This document shows positions 24,486 to 34,129 of a stretch of 43,649 bases of DNA, piece by piece. Position 1 is the first letter of the stretch; every line of letters begins with the position of its first letter. The notes under the pieces are model-generated. The model did not search any database, had not been told where the DNA came from, and saw only the letters and a list, made by a program, of their open reading frames with translations. A program made the translations under genes and the position numbers. Source of the DNA: Chloroflexota bacterium (GTDB taxonomy: Bacteria > Chloroflexota > Anaerolineae > Promineifilales > Promineifilaceae); the NCBI GenBank assembly GCA_020629055.1, contig JAHDEB010000028.1, positions 1 through 43,649 on the forward strand. The letters run 5' to 3'.

Positions 24486-27400
24486 ATGAACAAAAAAGTT
24501 TTCTTGCATAAAAAATGGTGGGGGGCCCTTCTAACGCTTATTGCCGGAAGTCTCTTCATTTTTGTGATTATTGGTCAGCTCACGGTATCTAGCGCATATG
24601 AGGTGGCGGAAGCACTGCCACCTGCTGGCAGTTTAACGGTCAATGTCTTTCAAGATATCAACGGGAATGCAACGTTTGACTCTGGTGAAGCCCAAGGGAT
24701 CGCCAATGTAACCGTTTCTCTATTCGATGTGGATGATGCGACCGGCTCCGCTTGTGCATCTACTGTGACAGATGGAAATGGTCAGGCGGTTATTAGCCCG
24801 GCCGCGAGCAGTAGCTGTGCCGGGGTTATCATGCGCCTCGAAGTGGCGACCACGGATTATCCGGCCGGAATTGTGAATGGTCCGGTTAATCTAATCGACG
24901 ACGACAATGATCCCGATACGTCGACCTACGCTGATAGCCTGAGCGATGCATCACCGGCCGTACAAATCATTGATCTGAGCACCGACCAAATTATCAATAT
25001 TTCAGCTATTAATCCTGCAGAATACAGCTGTGGCGTTGAAGATGCCTACACATTTATCCCTTGTTACGTCAACGGAAACCCTCTGCTTGCCGGGCCTGCA
25101 TCTTCGATGGATGCCTTTGTCGGCTTTCCCTATACCGCGACAGGTTCCGCTTTCGACCCCAACGACATCGCAAATCCGGTTAATGTTATAGAGCCAGACC
25201 ATTTGGCCACCGCAGGGGACATCGGGTCAACATGGGGCGTTGCATGGAGCGAGCAGACACGGGTGGCTTACACCAGTGCATTTTTGAAGCGACATGTGGG
25301 GCTCGGCCCTCTCGGGCTAGATGGTATTTATGCCATTGATATGAGCGATGGGGCTGCGGCCGCATCTGTTTCAGGATGGCTTGAGGTTCAAGATGATTTG
25401 GGTATCGATGTGGGGCAAGGCTCTGTGGCCTCGAACGCAGCACGTGGGTTAGATGCCACGGCCGACCCGAGCCATGATGCGACGGTGTTTGATGATATTG
25501 CGGTTATCGGAATGGGTGACATAGACATCGTTGATGATGAATTGCTTGACCCCGACAACCAACGGACCGATGGCTGGGTTGATCATGAGTATCTTTTTGT
25601 AGCTGATTTACAAAACAAAGATGTCCTAGTCATCGATGCAGCCGATAAAAATCTGGTAACAACCTATGATATTCCAGCCCCAACCATAGCCTGCACCAAT
25701 GGGGAGCACCGGCCGTGGGCGGTTAAATACGCTGATGGAAAACTGTATGTTGGGATGGTGTGCGACGCCTCGACAGATAGCACCAATTTGCTTGATGAAG
25801 GGACCAATAGCAATTTAGAGGCTTTGGTTTACGAATACGATATCACCGCAGAGCTGCGCGCAGACACACCACCAGCAACCGGCACCGTAACGCCTACCGT
25901 TGTGATGCGAGATAGCTTGGACTACGCTCGCGGCTCGGTTTGGAAAGAAAGCAGCTGTCCAGATACAAGCAGTTGGCACCCGTGGCTCGACTCATCTAAT
26001 CCACATCCATTGGGCGACGCCGTCCCACTGTTTGGGCCAGATGACACAGAACGTGAGCGTATTTGTTGGCCGACCCCGATCTTGTCTGACATCGAATTTT
26101 CAGATGAAGGCAACATGCTCATGTCATTCGTCGACCGTACCTCTCATCAATGGGGCTTTTTCAACTTTGGTTTAGACACCAATGATGATCAAACCTTATA
26201 TGAAAATATGTCTGGTGGGGATGTGTTGATGGCGTGTCCAAACAACACCGGCACCTATGATTTAGAGAACGATGGGGAATGTGGTGGCTTATCGTCAAAC
26301 GCGGACCCACTTAATGCTCAGGGACCCGGCGGCCGAGAATTTTTCTACGCTGATAGCTGGTATTTTGAGATCGATGCCCACAATGAAACCGCGAACGCAG
26401 GAATGGCCGTCTTGCCAGGGTCTGGCGAGGTAGTTGTTGCAGGGATGAACCCGTGGCAAAACGATTATTACTCAAGCGGTGGGGTCAACTGGTTTAGCAC
26501 CAGTGATGGAGACCCGCGTGAGCCTGGTTACATGCTTTTCGCTTCGGCGAACTCATCTTCACCCGTCGTGCAGCCCGGAACTCAGGGCAAAGCGGGTGGA
26601 TTGGGTGACTTAGAGGTGATTTGCCCGGCAATTACCCAACATCTTGGTGATTTCAGTTGGTTAGACCTCAATCAAAATGGGATACAAGATCCGGGTGAAA
26701 TTCCGCTAGCGGGAGTAACCGTTTATTTAGAGCTGTCTAATGGGTCAATTATTTCGACCACAACAGATGCAAACGGCTTCTATGTTTTTAACGTGGATGC
26801 CCGAACCGATTACACCATCGCTTTTGACGCCAGCACAACAACTTCAACCCTTCCAGGCAATGCGGACCCTGACCTATTATCACCCACCTCGCAGAGCAGT
26901 CCCGGGTCTACCCCGCTGAATGATTCAGATATTTCGATGACAGAAACATTGACCGTGGGTGGTTCAGAACTGCCTGGCAGCACCTTTACAACCGCCAATC
27001 CTGGCGAGAGCAATCACGACGTGGATGCTGGCTTCGCTTTACCCTACGACTTGGCTTTGGTCGTTTTGCTTGAATCAGGCCAGTCTCCCAATGTTTCACT
27101 AGATGAAACGGTTAGCTACGAAGTGGTTGTTAAAAATCAAGGCAGTGTCAACTCGGGAGCGTTTACAACGACGGTCCAAATCCCTGAAGGGATGAGCTTT
27201 GAAGCGGCTTCTGGAACCGGTTGGAGCAGTTCGGCCGCGCCCGGTGATGAAGGGACGATCGTTTTGACCTTTGATGGTGACCTTGCTCCTGACGCTGAAA
27301 CGGTGATCGCCCTTGACCTTAAAGTCGATTCTGTTGCAGAAGCTCCGTTCCGCGTTTGGGCCGAAATTTCTGAAGATAGCTCGGCCGATTTAGGGACAAC

Positions 27401-30400
27401 GGATGAAGACTCAACCCCAGATGCTAACACCGGAACTGATCCGGGTCCTGGCACCGGCACCGATCCAAATGATGAGGTTGATAACCACAATGACATCGAC
27501 TTGGATTTGCCACCCAATGACGAAGACGACAATGACTTTGAAGATGTGGTTGTGAATGTCGAATATGACTTGGCCCTAATTAAAACATTGGCAGTTGGGC
27601 AGCCCGCATTGGTTGCGGCCGACGCGCTGGTCGATTTCGTTATTACGGTCCGAAATCACGGAAATGTCAACTCAAACGATTTTGTGGTGACCGATCAAAT
27701 ACCGGCCGGGATGAGCCTGGTGTCTGCCACCGGCACCGGTTGGGTCTGCTCAACCGCATCTGCTAGCGGCACATTTACCTGTGCCTACGCGGCCGGGCTT
27801 GCACCTGATGCTGAAGCGATGATCGAAGTGCAATTACGCATCGATGATGCTTCACAAACCCCATTCCGAAATTGGGCTGAAATTAGCGAAGATTCTTCCG
27901 ACGATTACGGTACAACCGACTCAGACTCTGAGCCGGACAGCAATACCGGAAATGACAACGGCCCGGGCTTTGGTGATGATCCAAATGACGAGGTGACCAA
28001 CCATAACGATGTCACAACAGACGATCCGGCCGACGACGAAGATGACAACGATTACGAAGATGTGAGCGTCGATGTCGCTTATGACTTGGCATTAATCAAT
28101 ATTTTAGACAGCGCCCAATCCCCATCAGTACAAGAAGGGGACAACGTCGCGTATAACCTGATCATCAGAAATCAGGGGAACGTTGATTCAGGCGATTTCG
28201 TGGTCACCAATCAAATTCCTGAAGGGATGAGCTTTGTTTCGATTGATGGCACAGATTGGACCACCACAGCTGAAGACGGAGATACCGGCACCGTTACGTT
28301 TACCTTTAATGGAGATCTGGCACCAGGTGAAACCACAGTAATCGACATGGTTTTACAGGTTGATGATGCGACCCAGGCTGCTTATCGAGATTGGGCTGAA
28401 ATTTCGGCCGATAGCTCCGCAGATTACAACACGACAGATGAAGATTCTGTGCCTGACACAGACGTAGGGGATGACAATGCCCCTGGATTTGGCGATGCGC
28501 CCAACGATGAAGTCGACAACCATGACAATATTAGTTTAGATGAGCCACCAAATGACGAGGATGACAATGACTACGCTGACGTCGATTTGGGCGCGGTGTA
28601 TGACCTCGCCCTGATAAAAACCTTGGCCAATAGTCAAGATCCGGTTGTGTCTGAAAATGATCAGGTCAATTACGCAATCACCGTTAAAAACCAAGGGAAT
28701 GTGGATTCTGGCGACTTTGAAGTCACAGAGCAAATTCCGGCCGGTATGAGCTTCGTCGTATTTAGCGGCACCAACTGGTCGTGCCCGGCCGCCATCGGCG
28801 CAACCGGAACCCTGACCTGTACATTCGGTTCAAGTTTAGATGCCGGTGATACAACCGTTTTAAACATTGTGTTGCAAGTCGATGACGCCAGCCAAGCGCC
28901 TTTCCGCAACTGGGCCGAAATTTCAGACGATTCATCTGAAGATAGCGGCACAACGGATGAGGACTCGACACCTGATACCGATACCGGAAATGATGATGGA
29001 ACCGGTGTTGGGGAAAGCCCGAACGATGAAGTGAGCGATCATGATGACATCGATCTTGATAATCCCCCAGGTGACGAAGACGACAACGACTATGCTGATG
29101 TTGACGCGATGGTGATGTATGACCTCGCGCTGATAAAAGATTTATTCCCCGGCCAAGAAGCGGATGTCGCATGGCAGGATGAAGTCAGCTATGTGATTCG
29201 GGTTAAAAACCAAGGCACGGTAAATTCAGGCGACTTTACCGTTCGTGAGACGATCCCAGGTGGTATGAGCTATGTGACCAGCAACGGGATCGACTGGAGG
29301 TGTAATGCGGCCGCAGGAGACACTGGAAATATCATTTGCAGCTTTTCCGGCGATTTGGCTCCCGGTGAGGCGACCCTGTTTAGCATCCGACTGTCTGTAG
29401 ATGATTGGACCAAACAGCCGTTCCGGAACTGGGCCGAGATCGCAACCGACAGCTCTGAAGATTACGGTGTGAATGACAAAGACTCTGTCCCAGGTGACAA
29501 CAATGGCAGCGACCCGGATGAAGGGGATGGTGGCACGGGAGATGACCCGATTATCGATCACGATGATATCGACCATGATGACCCCGCTTACGATGACGCG
29601 GCCGAAGATGAAGACGACAGCGATTACGAAGATGTAACGACCCCTCTTTTGGTTGGATTGGGCAACTTGGTTTGGCACGACATAGACAATGATGGTCAAT
29701 TTGAACCGGATGACGATGAGGTTGGTATCGATGGTGTCACCGTTAATTTGCTCGATGCAAATGGGAACCTGCTCGATAGCCGCGTCACCGCAAACGGCGG
29801 CTTGTATCTGTTTGATAATTTGCCTGAAGGGCAATACCAACTGCAGATACCAACCCCGCCAACCGCCTTCCCATCTAGCAGCCACCCGACAAACATGCAG
29901 GACAGTCGTATCGACAATGATGACAATGGCGATCAGGCGGAACAGGGCAAAGTGACGCTTGGCCCGCTGGTAACGCTCACGGCCGGACAAGAACCGACCG
30001 ATGACGGTGATGGCAACGATCTGACCGACTTAACCATCGACTTTGGTTTCTTTGACCCGGCCGATGGCTCTACAGCGGTAACACTGATCCGTTTTGTTGG
30101 CGCTAGCACCGATAAAACGGTTACTTTGAAATGGGAAACAGCCACCGAAATCGATAACTTCGGTTTCTATATCGTGCGTACCCGCACGGCCGAAATGCCA
30201 GTTGACCCCGATTTGCGCCAAGCGTTAGGGCCGGTTTTGACAAAGGTCGAAGGAGGCACCGGTATGGGTGATAGCTATATCTTGACCGACACGGTTGAAG
30301 ATTATGGCGTTTATTACTACTGGTTGGTCGATGTAGAAACGGATGGTGATATGAATATCGAAGAGGTGCCGGTTCGTATTATGGCCGACCGCTTCCAACG

Positions 30401-30428
30401 TTCGTATCTGCCATTGATTACTCGGTAA
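24486..30428 (+). CDS. Giant secreted surface protein with SdrD_B and five DUF11 repeats
   Basis: A 1980-aa exported protein. A basic start and hydrophobic helix (residues 10-35) form the signal. Residues about 47-130 resemble an SdrD_B/Cna-B domain (VNVFQDINGNATFDSGE). About 235-715 is a large region with propeller-like repeats (VIDAADKNLVTTYD, LYVGMVCD). About 720-850 is a second SdrD_B (WLDLNQNGIQDPGE). Residues 854-1718 are five DUF11 repeats of about 173 aa, each YDLAL...NQG.V.SGDF...IP.GMS...W. About 1724-1860 is a third SdrD_B (VWHDIDNDGQFEPDDDE). A C-terminal WETATEIDNFGF domain ends in YLPLITR. Asp/Asn-rich links suggest Ca2+ binding. No LPxTG signal is present. AAGGA precedes the ATG; first gene of the surface operon. 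Confidence 0.9.
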   Translation: MNKKVFLHKKWWGALLTLIAGSLFIFVIIGQLTVSSAYEVAEALPPAGSLTVNVFQDINGNATFDSGEAQGIANVTVSLFDVDDATGSACASTVTDGNGQAVISPAASSSCAGVIMRLEVATTDYPAGIVNGPVNLIDDDNDPDTSTYADSLSDASPAVQIIDLSTDQIINISAINPAEYSCGVEDAYTFIPCYVNGNPLLAGPASSMDAFVGFPYTATGSAFDPNDIANPVNVIEPDHLATAGDIGSTWGVAWSEQTRVAYTSAFLKRHVGLGPLGLDGIYAIDMSDGAAAASVSGWLEVQDDLGIDVGQGSVASNAARGLDATADPSHDATVFDDIAVIGMGDIDIVDDELLDPDNQRTDGWVDHEYLFVADLQNKDVLVIDAADKNLVTTYDIPAPTIACTNGEHRPWAVKYADGKLYVGMVCDASTDSTNLLDEGTNSNLEALVYEYDITAELRADTPPATGTVTPTVVMRDSLDYARGSVWKESSCPDTSSWHPWLDSSNPHPLGDAVPLFGPDDTERERICWPTPILSDIEFSDEGNMLMSFVDRTSHQWGFFNFGLDTNDDQTLYENMSGGDVLMACPNNTGTYDLENDGECGGLSSNADPLNAQGPGGREFFYADSWYFEIDAHNETANAGMAVLPGSGEVVVAGMNPWQNDYYSSGGVNWFSTSDGDPREPGYMLFASANSSSPVVQPGTQGKAGGLGDLEVICPAITQHLGDFSWLDLNQNGIQDPGEIPLAGVTVYLELSNGSIISTTTDANGFYVFNVDARTDYTIAFDASTTTSTLPGNADPDLLSPTSQSSPGSTPLNDSDISMTETLTVGGSELPGSTFTTANPGESNHDVDAGFALPYDLALVVLLESGQSPNVSLDETVSYEVVVKNQGSVNSGAFTTTVQIPEGMSFEAASGTGWSSSAAPGDEGTIVLTFDGDLAPDAETVIALDLKVDSVAEAPFRVWAEISEDSSADLGTTDEDSTPDANTGTDPGPGTGTDPNDEVDNHNDIDLDLPPNDEDDNDFEDVVVNVEYDLALIKTLAVGQPALVAADALVDFVITVRNHGNVNSNDFVVTDQIPAGMSLVSATGTGWVCSTASASGTFTCAYAAGLAPDAEAMIEVQLRIDDASQTPFRNWAEISEDSSDDYGTTDSDSEPDSNTGNDNGPGFGDDPNDEVTNHNDVTTDDPADDEDDNDYEDVSVDVAYDLALINILDSAQSPSVQEGDNVAYNLIIRNQGNVDSGDFVVTNQIPEGMSFVSIDGTDWTTTAEDGDTGTVTFTFNGDLAPGETTVIDMVLQVDDATQAAYRDWAEISADSSADYNTTDEDSVPDTDVGDDNAPGFGDAPNDEVDNHDNISLDEPPNDEDDNDYADVDLGAVYDLALIKTLANSQDPVVSENDQVNYAITVKNQGNVDSGDFEVTEQIPAGMSFVVFSGTNWSCPAAIGATGTLTCTFGSSLDAGDTTVLNIVLQVDDASQAPFRNWAEISDDSSEDSGTTDEDSTPDTDTGNDDGTGVGESPNDEVSDHDDIDLDNPPGDEDDNDYADVDAMVMYDLALIKDLFPGQEADVAWQDEVSYVIRVKNQGTVNSGDFTVRETIPGGMSYVTSNGIDWRCNAAAGDTGNIICSFSGDLAPGEATLFSIRLSVDDWTKQPFRNWAEIATDSSEDYGVNDKDSVPGDNNGSDPDEGDGGTGDDPIIDHDDIDHDDPAYDDAAEDEDDSDYEDVTTPLLVGLGNLVWHDIDNDGQFEPDDDEVGIDGVTVNLLDANGNLLDSRVTANGGLYLFDNLPEGQYQLQIPTPPTAFPSSSHPTNMQDSRIDNDDNGDQAEQGKVTLGPLVTLTAGQEPTDDGDGNDLTDLTIDFGFFDPADGSTAVTLIRFVGASTDKTVTLKWETATEIDNFGFYIVRTRTAEMPVDPDLRQALGPVLTKVEGGTGMGDSYILTDTVEDYGVYYYWLVDVETDGDMNIEEVPVRIMADRFQRSYLPLITR
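27045..29642 (+). repeat. Five in-frame tandem DUF11 repeats, 519/516/519/519 bp
   Basis: The Tyr codon of the YDLAL motif recurs at 27045, 27564, 28080, 28599 and 29118. Each unit holds an immunoglobulin-like DUF11 domain and a link of the type EDSTPDxNTGxDxGPG...DDPNDEVxNHND...DDEDDNDYxDV. The spacing is nearly constant while the DNA sequence has diverged, which points to old duplication kept in register by selection rather than recent slippage. Confidence 0.9.
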
Positions 30429-30464
30429 ACGGAGAAGGTTTTAGAGGCTCAGCGCCCAAATTAT

Positions 30465-33353
30465 ATGTCCCGTACGACATTTTTTAGACTCATTCGTACC
30501 ACGCTGTTTATTGGAACGTTAATGATAACACTGACCGGCCGCACATCGGCCCACACTTCAAATAGCCAAATCAATTCAGAGCCGGTTGTTGAAATCTTGC
30601 CCGACGGTTTACGCGTCCGGTGGGATTTTCCGGCGTTTGAGAACCAAGGGGATCATCTGGCTATGCCCGGCTTTGCTCTTAATGAAATGCCTGGTCAGTT
30701 GATGTTGCCAATTCGATCATTGGGGGTCGCTGTCCCACCAAATAGTCAACCGAACCTACAGGTTTCTGCATTAGGCAAAACCAAGCTCATTCGATTAGAT
30801 CAGCCGGTTGGCGTGGCTCCAGTTCCGGCCGGTGTTGTGCGAAACGAGCATGGCGATGTTATTGGCGGTGATTACGGACCGGCCGATTTACCAGTTGATG
30901 AATCGCATGAATGGGTCACCTTCGAAGAAGCTGGCACGATGGCGGGTGTTCGGTTGGGCCGCCTCGTTTTTAATCCGGTCTCACCAAATTTCGCGACAGA
31001 TGACCCCAATGACTACTTGGTGCTGGATCAGATTGAAGTCGAGCTAAAATTTAATTCATTTTTGAATCGCACTTCGCAATCTTTCCCATCCCCCATTCAA
31101 GATGAGATCGCTAATTTAGTGATCAATCGATCCCAAATCCAGGCGAACCTAAATCAAAGAACCGGCCATGCAACGGTCAAAATCAATGCACCGACTGTGT
31201 TTATCGAAACGGACGGCTCTGCTGGGATGGTGAAGGTCGACTACGCTGACCTAAAAGCGGCCGGATTCCCCGTCGATACCCATAACGCCAATAATTTTCA
31301 TCTGTACCGGGGTGAAACAGAAATCAGCTGGCATCTTGCCGGTGATGGAACAAACCCGAACCGATTAGAAAATGGGGAGAGCCTTATTTTTTATGCTGCA
31401 GGCAATCACAGTCGCTGGATGACGGGGCAAGTTTTTGAACTGACGGCCGAGAGTGACCCCGGCCGCCTCGGTCGCACAGCCTCTGCCGCGCCAAGTGGTT
31501 TGCCGCTGGCAGATCGGACTGTTAGCGTGACGGCTGAAGAGGATGTGATCTATACCCCCCAATGTTTTTGCGGATCGTTACCAAAAGGTCGTGACGGTGA
31601 TCGCTGGATGTGGGCCGAGCTGAAACGGCCGGGAGCTGAGTCTGCGGAGTTTGAACTAGACACACCTGATGCACACAGCGGCCGAACGGCCGATCTGACC
31701 TTGTGGTTTGTCGGCTTTACGGAGCTCGATCAGTCGCCCGATCATCGTTTAACCGTTGAGCTCAATGGGGTGAATGTCGGCACCGTGCTTTGGGATGGCA
31801 AAACGGCCAAACAGTCGGTTCTAAAAATAAGCGCAGGATTATTGGCCGAGAAAAATCGTGTTACCGTGACTTTAGAAGAAACGGAAGCACTTTTCGACGG
31901 AGTCTGGGTCGACGCGCTCCAGATCGATTACACAGCGAGCGCGGGCACACCAGCGTTGAGCCAGCAACATCAATTCCGAGGAGATTCTTCGCGTAGTGAA
32001 TATGATATCCGATTAGCATCTGCTTCGGCCGCTGTTTTTGACGTAACCGATCCCGATTCACCCATCCTATTAGAAGATGGGATGGTGAATGATGGCAGCC
32101 TGCGCTTTGCTGACCCGACAGGCGGCACTCACTTTTACCAGGTTGTGCCGGATGGGGCGTTTAAAGCACCTTCGGCCGTGCGAGCGCCTAGACCGCTATT
32201 GGCAACCGGATATGGTGCTTCTTATCTCATTTTGACCAACGACAGCTTTGTTGATCGGCTCGACGATTTGATTAAGTTACGCACGGCGCAGGGGTATCGG
32301 GTTGCGGTTGAAAATGTAAACAGCATCTACGACCACTTTGGGCATGGAGAACCGAACCCGCTTGCGATTCAGGCGTTTATGGAAAATGCTTGGGAAAGCT
32401 GGTCACCGCCGCCGCAGGTTGTCTTAATTGTGGGGGATGGCCATTTTGACCCCCGACAAAATCTACCTGATTCTTTGCCGGTTCAAGTGCCACCGTTTTT
32501 GATCGATACCGACCCATGGATCGGGGAAACCGCTGCGGACAATCGATATGTAACGATGGACGGACCTGATGATCAGCTGCCAGACATGGCGATCGGCCGT
32601 TTGCCGGTTAACAGCGTGGCTGAACTAGAAACGATCATCGACAAATTTGAAGCATACGCTTCAGTGCCCAATGAAAATGATTGGCGCGGCTCATTTACGT
32701 TTTTAAGTGACAATGCCGATTCTGCAGGAGATTTTAAGGGGCAAACGGAAGATTTAATTGAAACGTTTTTAGCCCATCCTTGGCAAGTGGCTCACTACTT
32801 TTTGGCGACGGCCGGTGAACCAGGTGAACAGATCTTGGCTAACCTAAAAGCCCGCTGGAACGATGGGCACGCGATGGTTATGTTTACCGGCCACTCGTCG
32901 TTTAATCAGTGGGCGGTTGAAAATCTGTTTCATAAAGATGATATCGCCACGCTGAGCCCAAACGGACAGCTTCCGCTCGTGCTTAGCATGACTTGTTTCA
33001 CCAGCTCGTTTCATTACCCAGAAAATGACGTTTTAGATGAACGTTTAATCCGTGATGAAAACGGTGCATTGGCCACTTGGGGGGCAACCGGGCTTGGCGT
33101 TTCAACCGGTCATGATTCCCTTTCAAGCGGCTTTTTAGAATCGATGTTTGCCTCAGACGATAAACGTTTAGGATCTGCAGCGATGGCTGGAAAACTTCAG
33201 CTGGCGCTCGACCAGTCCCCCCATCTTGATTTGCTAGATACCTTTACCCTTTTGGGCGACCCTGCAATGCAGATGGCTTTTGTTGAACCAGAGGATGACT
33301 CTGGGAATCCAGCTTCTAATAATTCACTTTATTTGCCATGGTTGGCAAGATAA
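30465..33353 (+). CDS. Secreted C25 (gingipain-like) cysteine peptidase
   Basis: A 962-aa exported protein. A signal peptide (FIGTLMITLTGRTSA|H) is followed by a propeptide-like region (PGFALNEMPGQLMLPIRSLGVAVP, typical of C25 propeptides) and a middle beta region. The peptidase C25 domain covers about residues 580-940: YLILTNDSFVDRLDDLIKLR, VVLIVGDGHFDPR, DMAIGRLPV, catalytic His810 in MFTGHSS, catalytic Cys844 in LSMTCFTSSF, and LLGDPAMQM near the end. The dyad is intact. The protein ends in YLPWLAR, nearly the tail of the preceding giant protein. No good ribosome site is seen before this ATG, and 36 bp separate it from the upstream gene. C25 enzymes include gingipains and the type IX sortase PorU. 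Confidence 0.88.
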   Translation: MSRTTFFRLIRTTLFIGTLMITLTGRTSAHTSNSQINSEPVVEILPDGLRVRWDFPAFENQGDHLAMPGFALNEMPGQLMLPIRSLGVAVPPNSQPNLQVSALGKTKLIRLDQPVGVAPVPAGVVRNEHGDVIGGDYGPADLPVDESHEWVTFEEAGTMAGVRLGRLVFNPVSPNFATDDPNDYLVLDQIEVELKFNSFLNRTSQSFPSPIQDEIANLVINRSQIQANLNQRTGHATVKINAPTVFIETDGSAGMVKVDYADLKAAGFPVDTHNANNFHLYRGETEISWHLAGDGTNPNRLENGESLIFYAAGNHSRWMTGQVFELTAESDPGRLGRTASAAPSGLPLADRTVSVTAEEDVIYTPQCFCGSLPKGRDGDRWMWAELKRPGAESAEFELDTPDAHSGRTADLTLWFVGFTELDQSPDHRLTVELNGVNVGTVLWDGKTAKQSVLKISAGLLAEKNRVTVTLEETEALFDGVWVDALQIDYTASAGTPALSQQHQFRGDSSRSEYDIRLASASAAVFDVTDPDSPILLEDGMVNDGSLRFADPTGGTHFYQVVPDGAFKAPSAVRAPRPLLATGYGASYLILTNDSFVDRLDDLIKLRTAQGYRVAVENVNSIYDHFGHGEPNPLAIQAFMENAWESWSPPPQVVLIVGDGHFDPRQNLPDSLPVQVPPFLIDTDPWIGETAADNRYVTMDGPDDQLPDMAIGRLPVNSVAELETIIDKFEAYASVPNENDWRGSFTFLSDNADSAGDFKGQTEDLIETFLAHPWQVAHYFLATAGEPGEQILANLKARWNDGHAMVMFTGHSSFNQWAVENLFHKDDIATLSPNGQLPLVLSMTCFTSSFHYPENDVLDERLIRDENGALATWGATGLGVSTGHDSLSSGFLESMFASDDKRLGSAAMAGKLQLALDQSPHLDLLDTFTLLGDPAMQMAFVEPEDDSGNPASNNSLYLPWLAR

Positions 33354-33415
33354 GATTTGTTCAAATCAAGCGGTCCAATTTTCTATCGGGCCGAGATTGA
33401 CAGGAGAGTTGAAGA

Positions 33416-34051
33416 ATGGCTCATAAACATTCAAATTATGCTTTATTGATCGGGTTTTTCGGCCTGATGGGGTTACTTATGTTTGCCCCTATCGGTGCAC
33501 CGGCCGTTTATGCAGGTTTTACCGAAACACCGACCGCCGTGCCGCCAGACCCGACTGATACACCGGCTGCACCGGACCCAACCAATACCCCGGTTCCTGT
33601 TGATCCGACGAATACGCCTCAACCGGCAACCAACACTCCTGTTCCGGCAGCACCAACCAATACCCCGGTTCCGGCCGCGACCAACACCCCTCAACCGGCC
33701 CCTACGAACACATTGATTCCGGCACCAACCAATACCCCTGTTTCCTCGACAAACAACCCGCAGCCGACCGCAACTAAAAATACCAGTTCGGGCAAGCAGC
33801 CGACCCCGACCAATACCCCGCTTCCCCCCTTGCCAACGATTGAAAGCAGGGCTTCGGCACCTGAAAATCCACCTGTTGCCCCTGCTTTAGGCGAAGGATA
33901 TTCGATCGGCTTCTTGCTGTCAGTCAATGCGATTCTGCTGATTGTTTTGGTGGGATTGTTTTTTGCGTGGCGTGCGGTTTCTAAGACAGCGCCGTTGCCT
34001 ACGAATCAACCAAAAGGTAAGCGTAAAAACGAGATCAAGAAAAAAAATTAA
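33416..34051 (+). CDS. Membrane-anchored Pro/Thr-rich stalk protein
   Basis: A 211-aa protein with a signal peptide (LLIGFFGLMGLLMFAPIGAPAVYA|G), then about 100 residues of repeated PTNTP/VPxxPTNTP units, an Ala/Pro-rich part, one transmembrane helix near residues 163-187 (IGFLLSVNAILLIVLVGLFF) and a strongly basic cytoplasmic tail ending in lysines. This layout (rigid extended linker, helix, positive tail) is that of a wall- or membrane-anchored stalk. LPTIE about 28 residues before the helix is only loosely like a sortase signal. AGGAG lies about 10 bp before the ATG. It sits between the protease and the sortase genes and may hold the sortase substrate or another surface subunit (inference). 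Confidence 0.75.
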   Translation: MAHKHSNYALLIGFFGLMGLLMFAPIGAPAVYAGFTETPTAVPPDPTDTPAAPDPTNTPVPVDPTNTPQPATNTPVPAAPTNTPVPAATNTPQPAPTNTLIPAPTNTPVSSTNNPQPTATKNTSSGKQPTPTNTPLPPLPTIESRASAPENPPVAPALGEGYSIGFLLSVNAILLIVLVGLFFAWRAVSKTAPLPTNQPKGKRKNEIKKKN

Positions 34052-34129
34052 AGGCAAACCAATAGATGAATCATGCGTTGTGTGAAATTTAGTATTCGCG
34101 CAGCGCAGTATCTTTTGAGAGATTGAAAC

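Noticed and set aside
29226..29990. 254-codon leftward open frame inside the giant surface gene
   Set aside because: It is antisense to conserved DUF11/SdrD_B domains, has no ribosome site and no recognisable family pattern.
33540..33830. Pro-Thr tract as a frameshift-prone or recombination pseudogene
   Set aside because: The frame is continuous from signal peptide to C-terminal helix and the repeats are in phase, so it is an intact linker.
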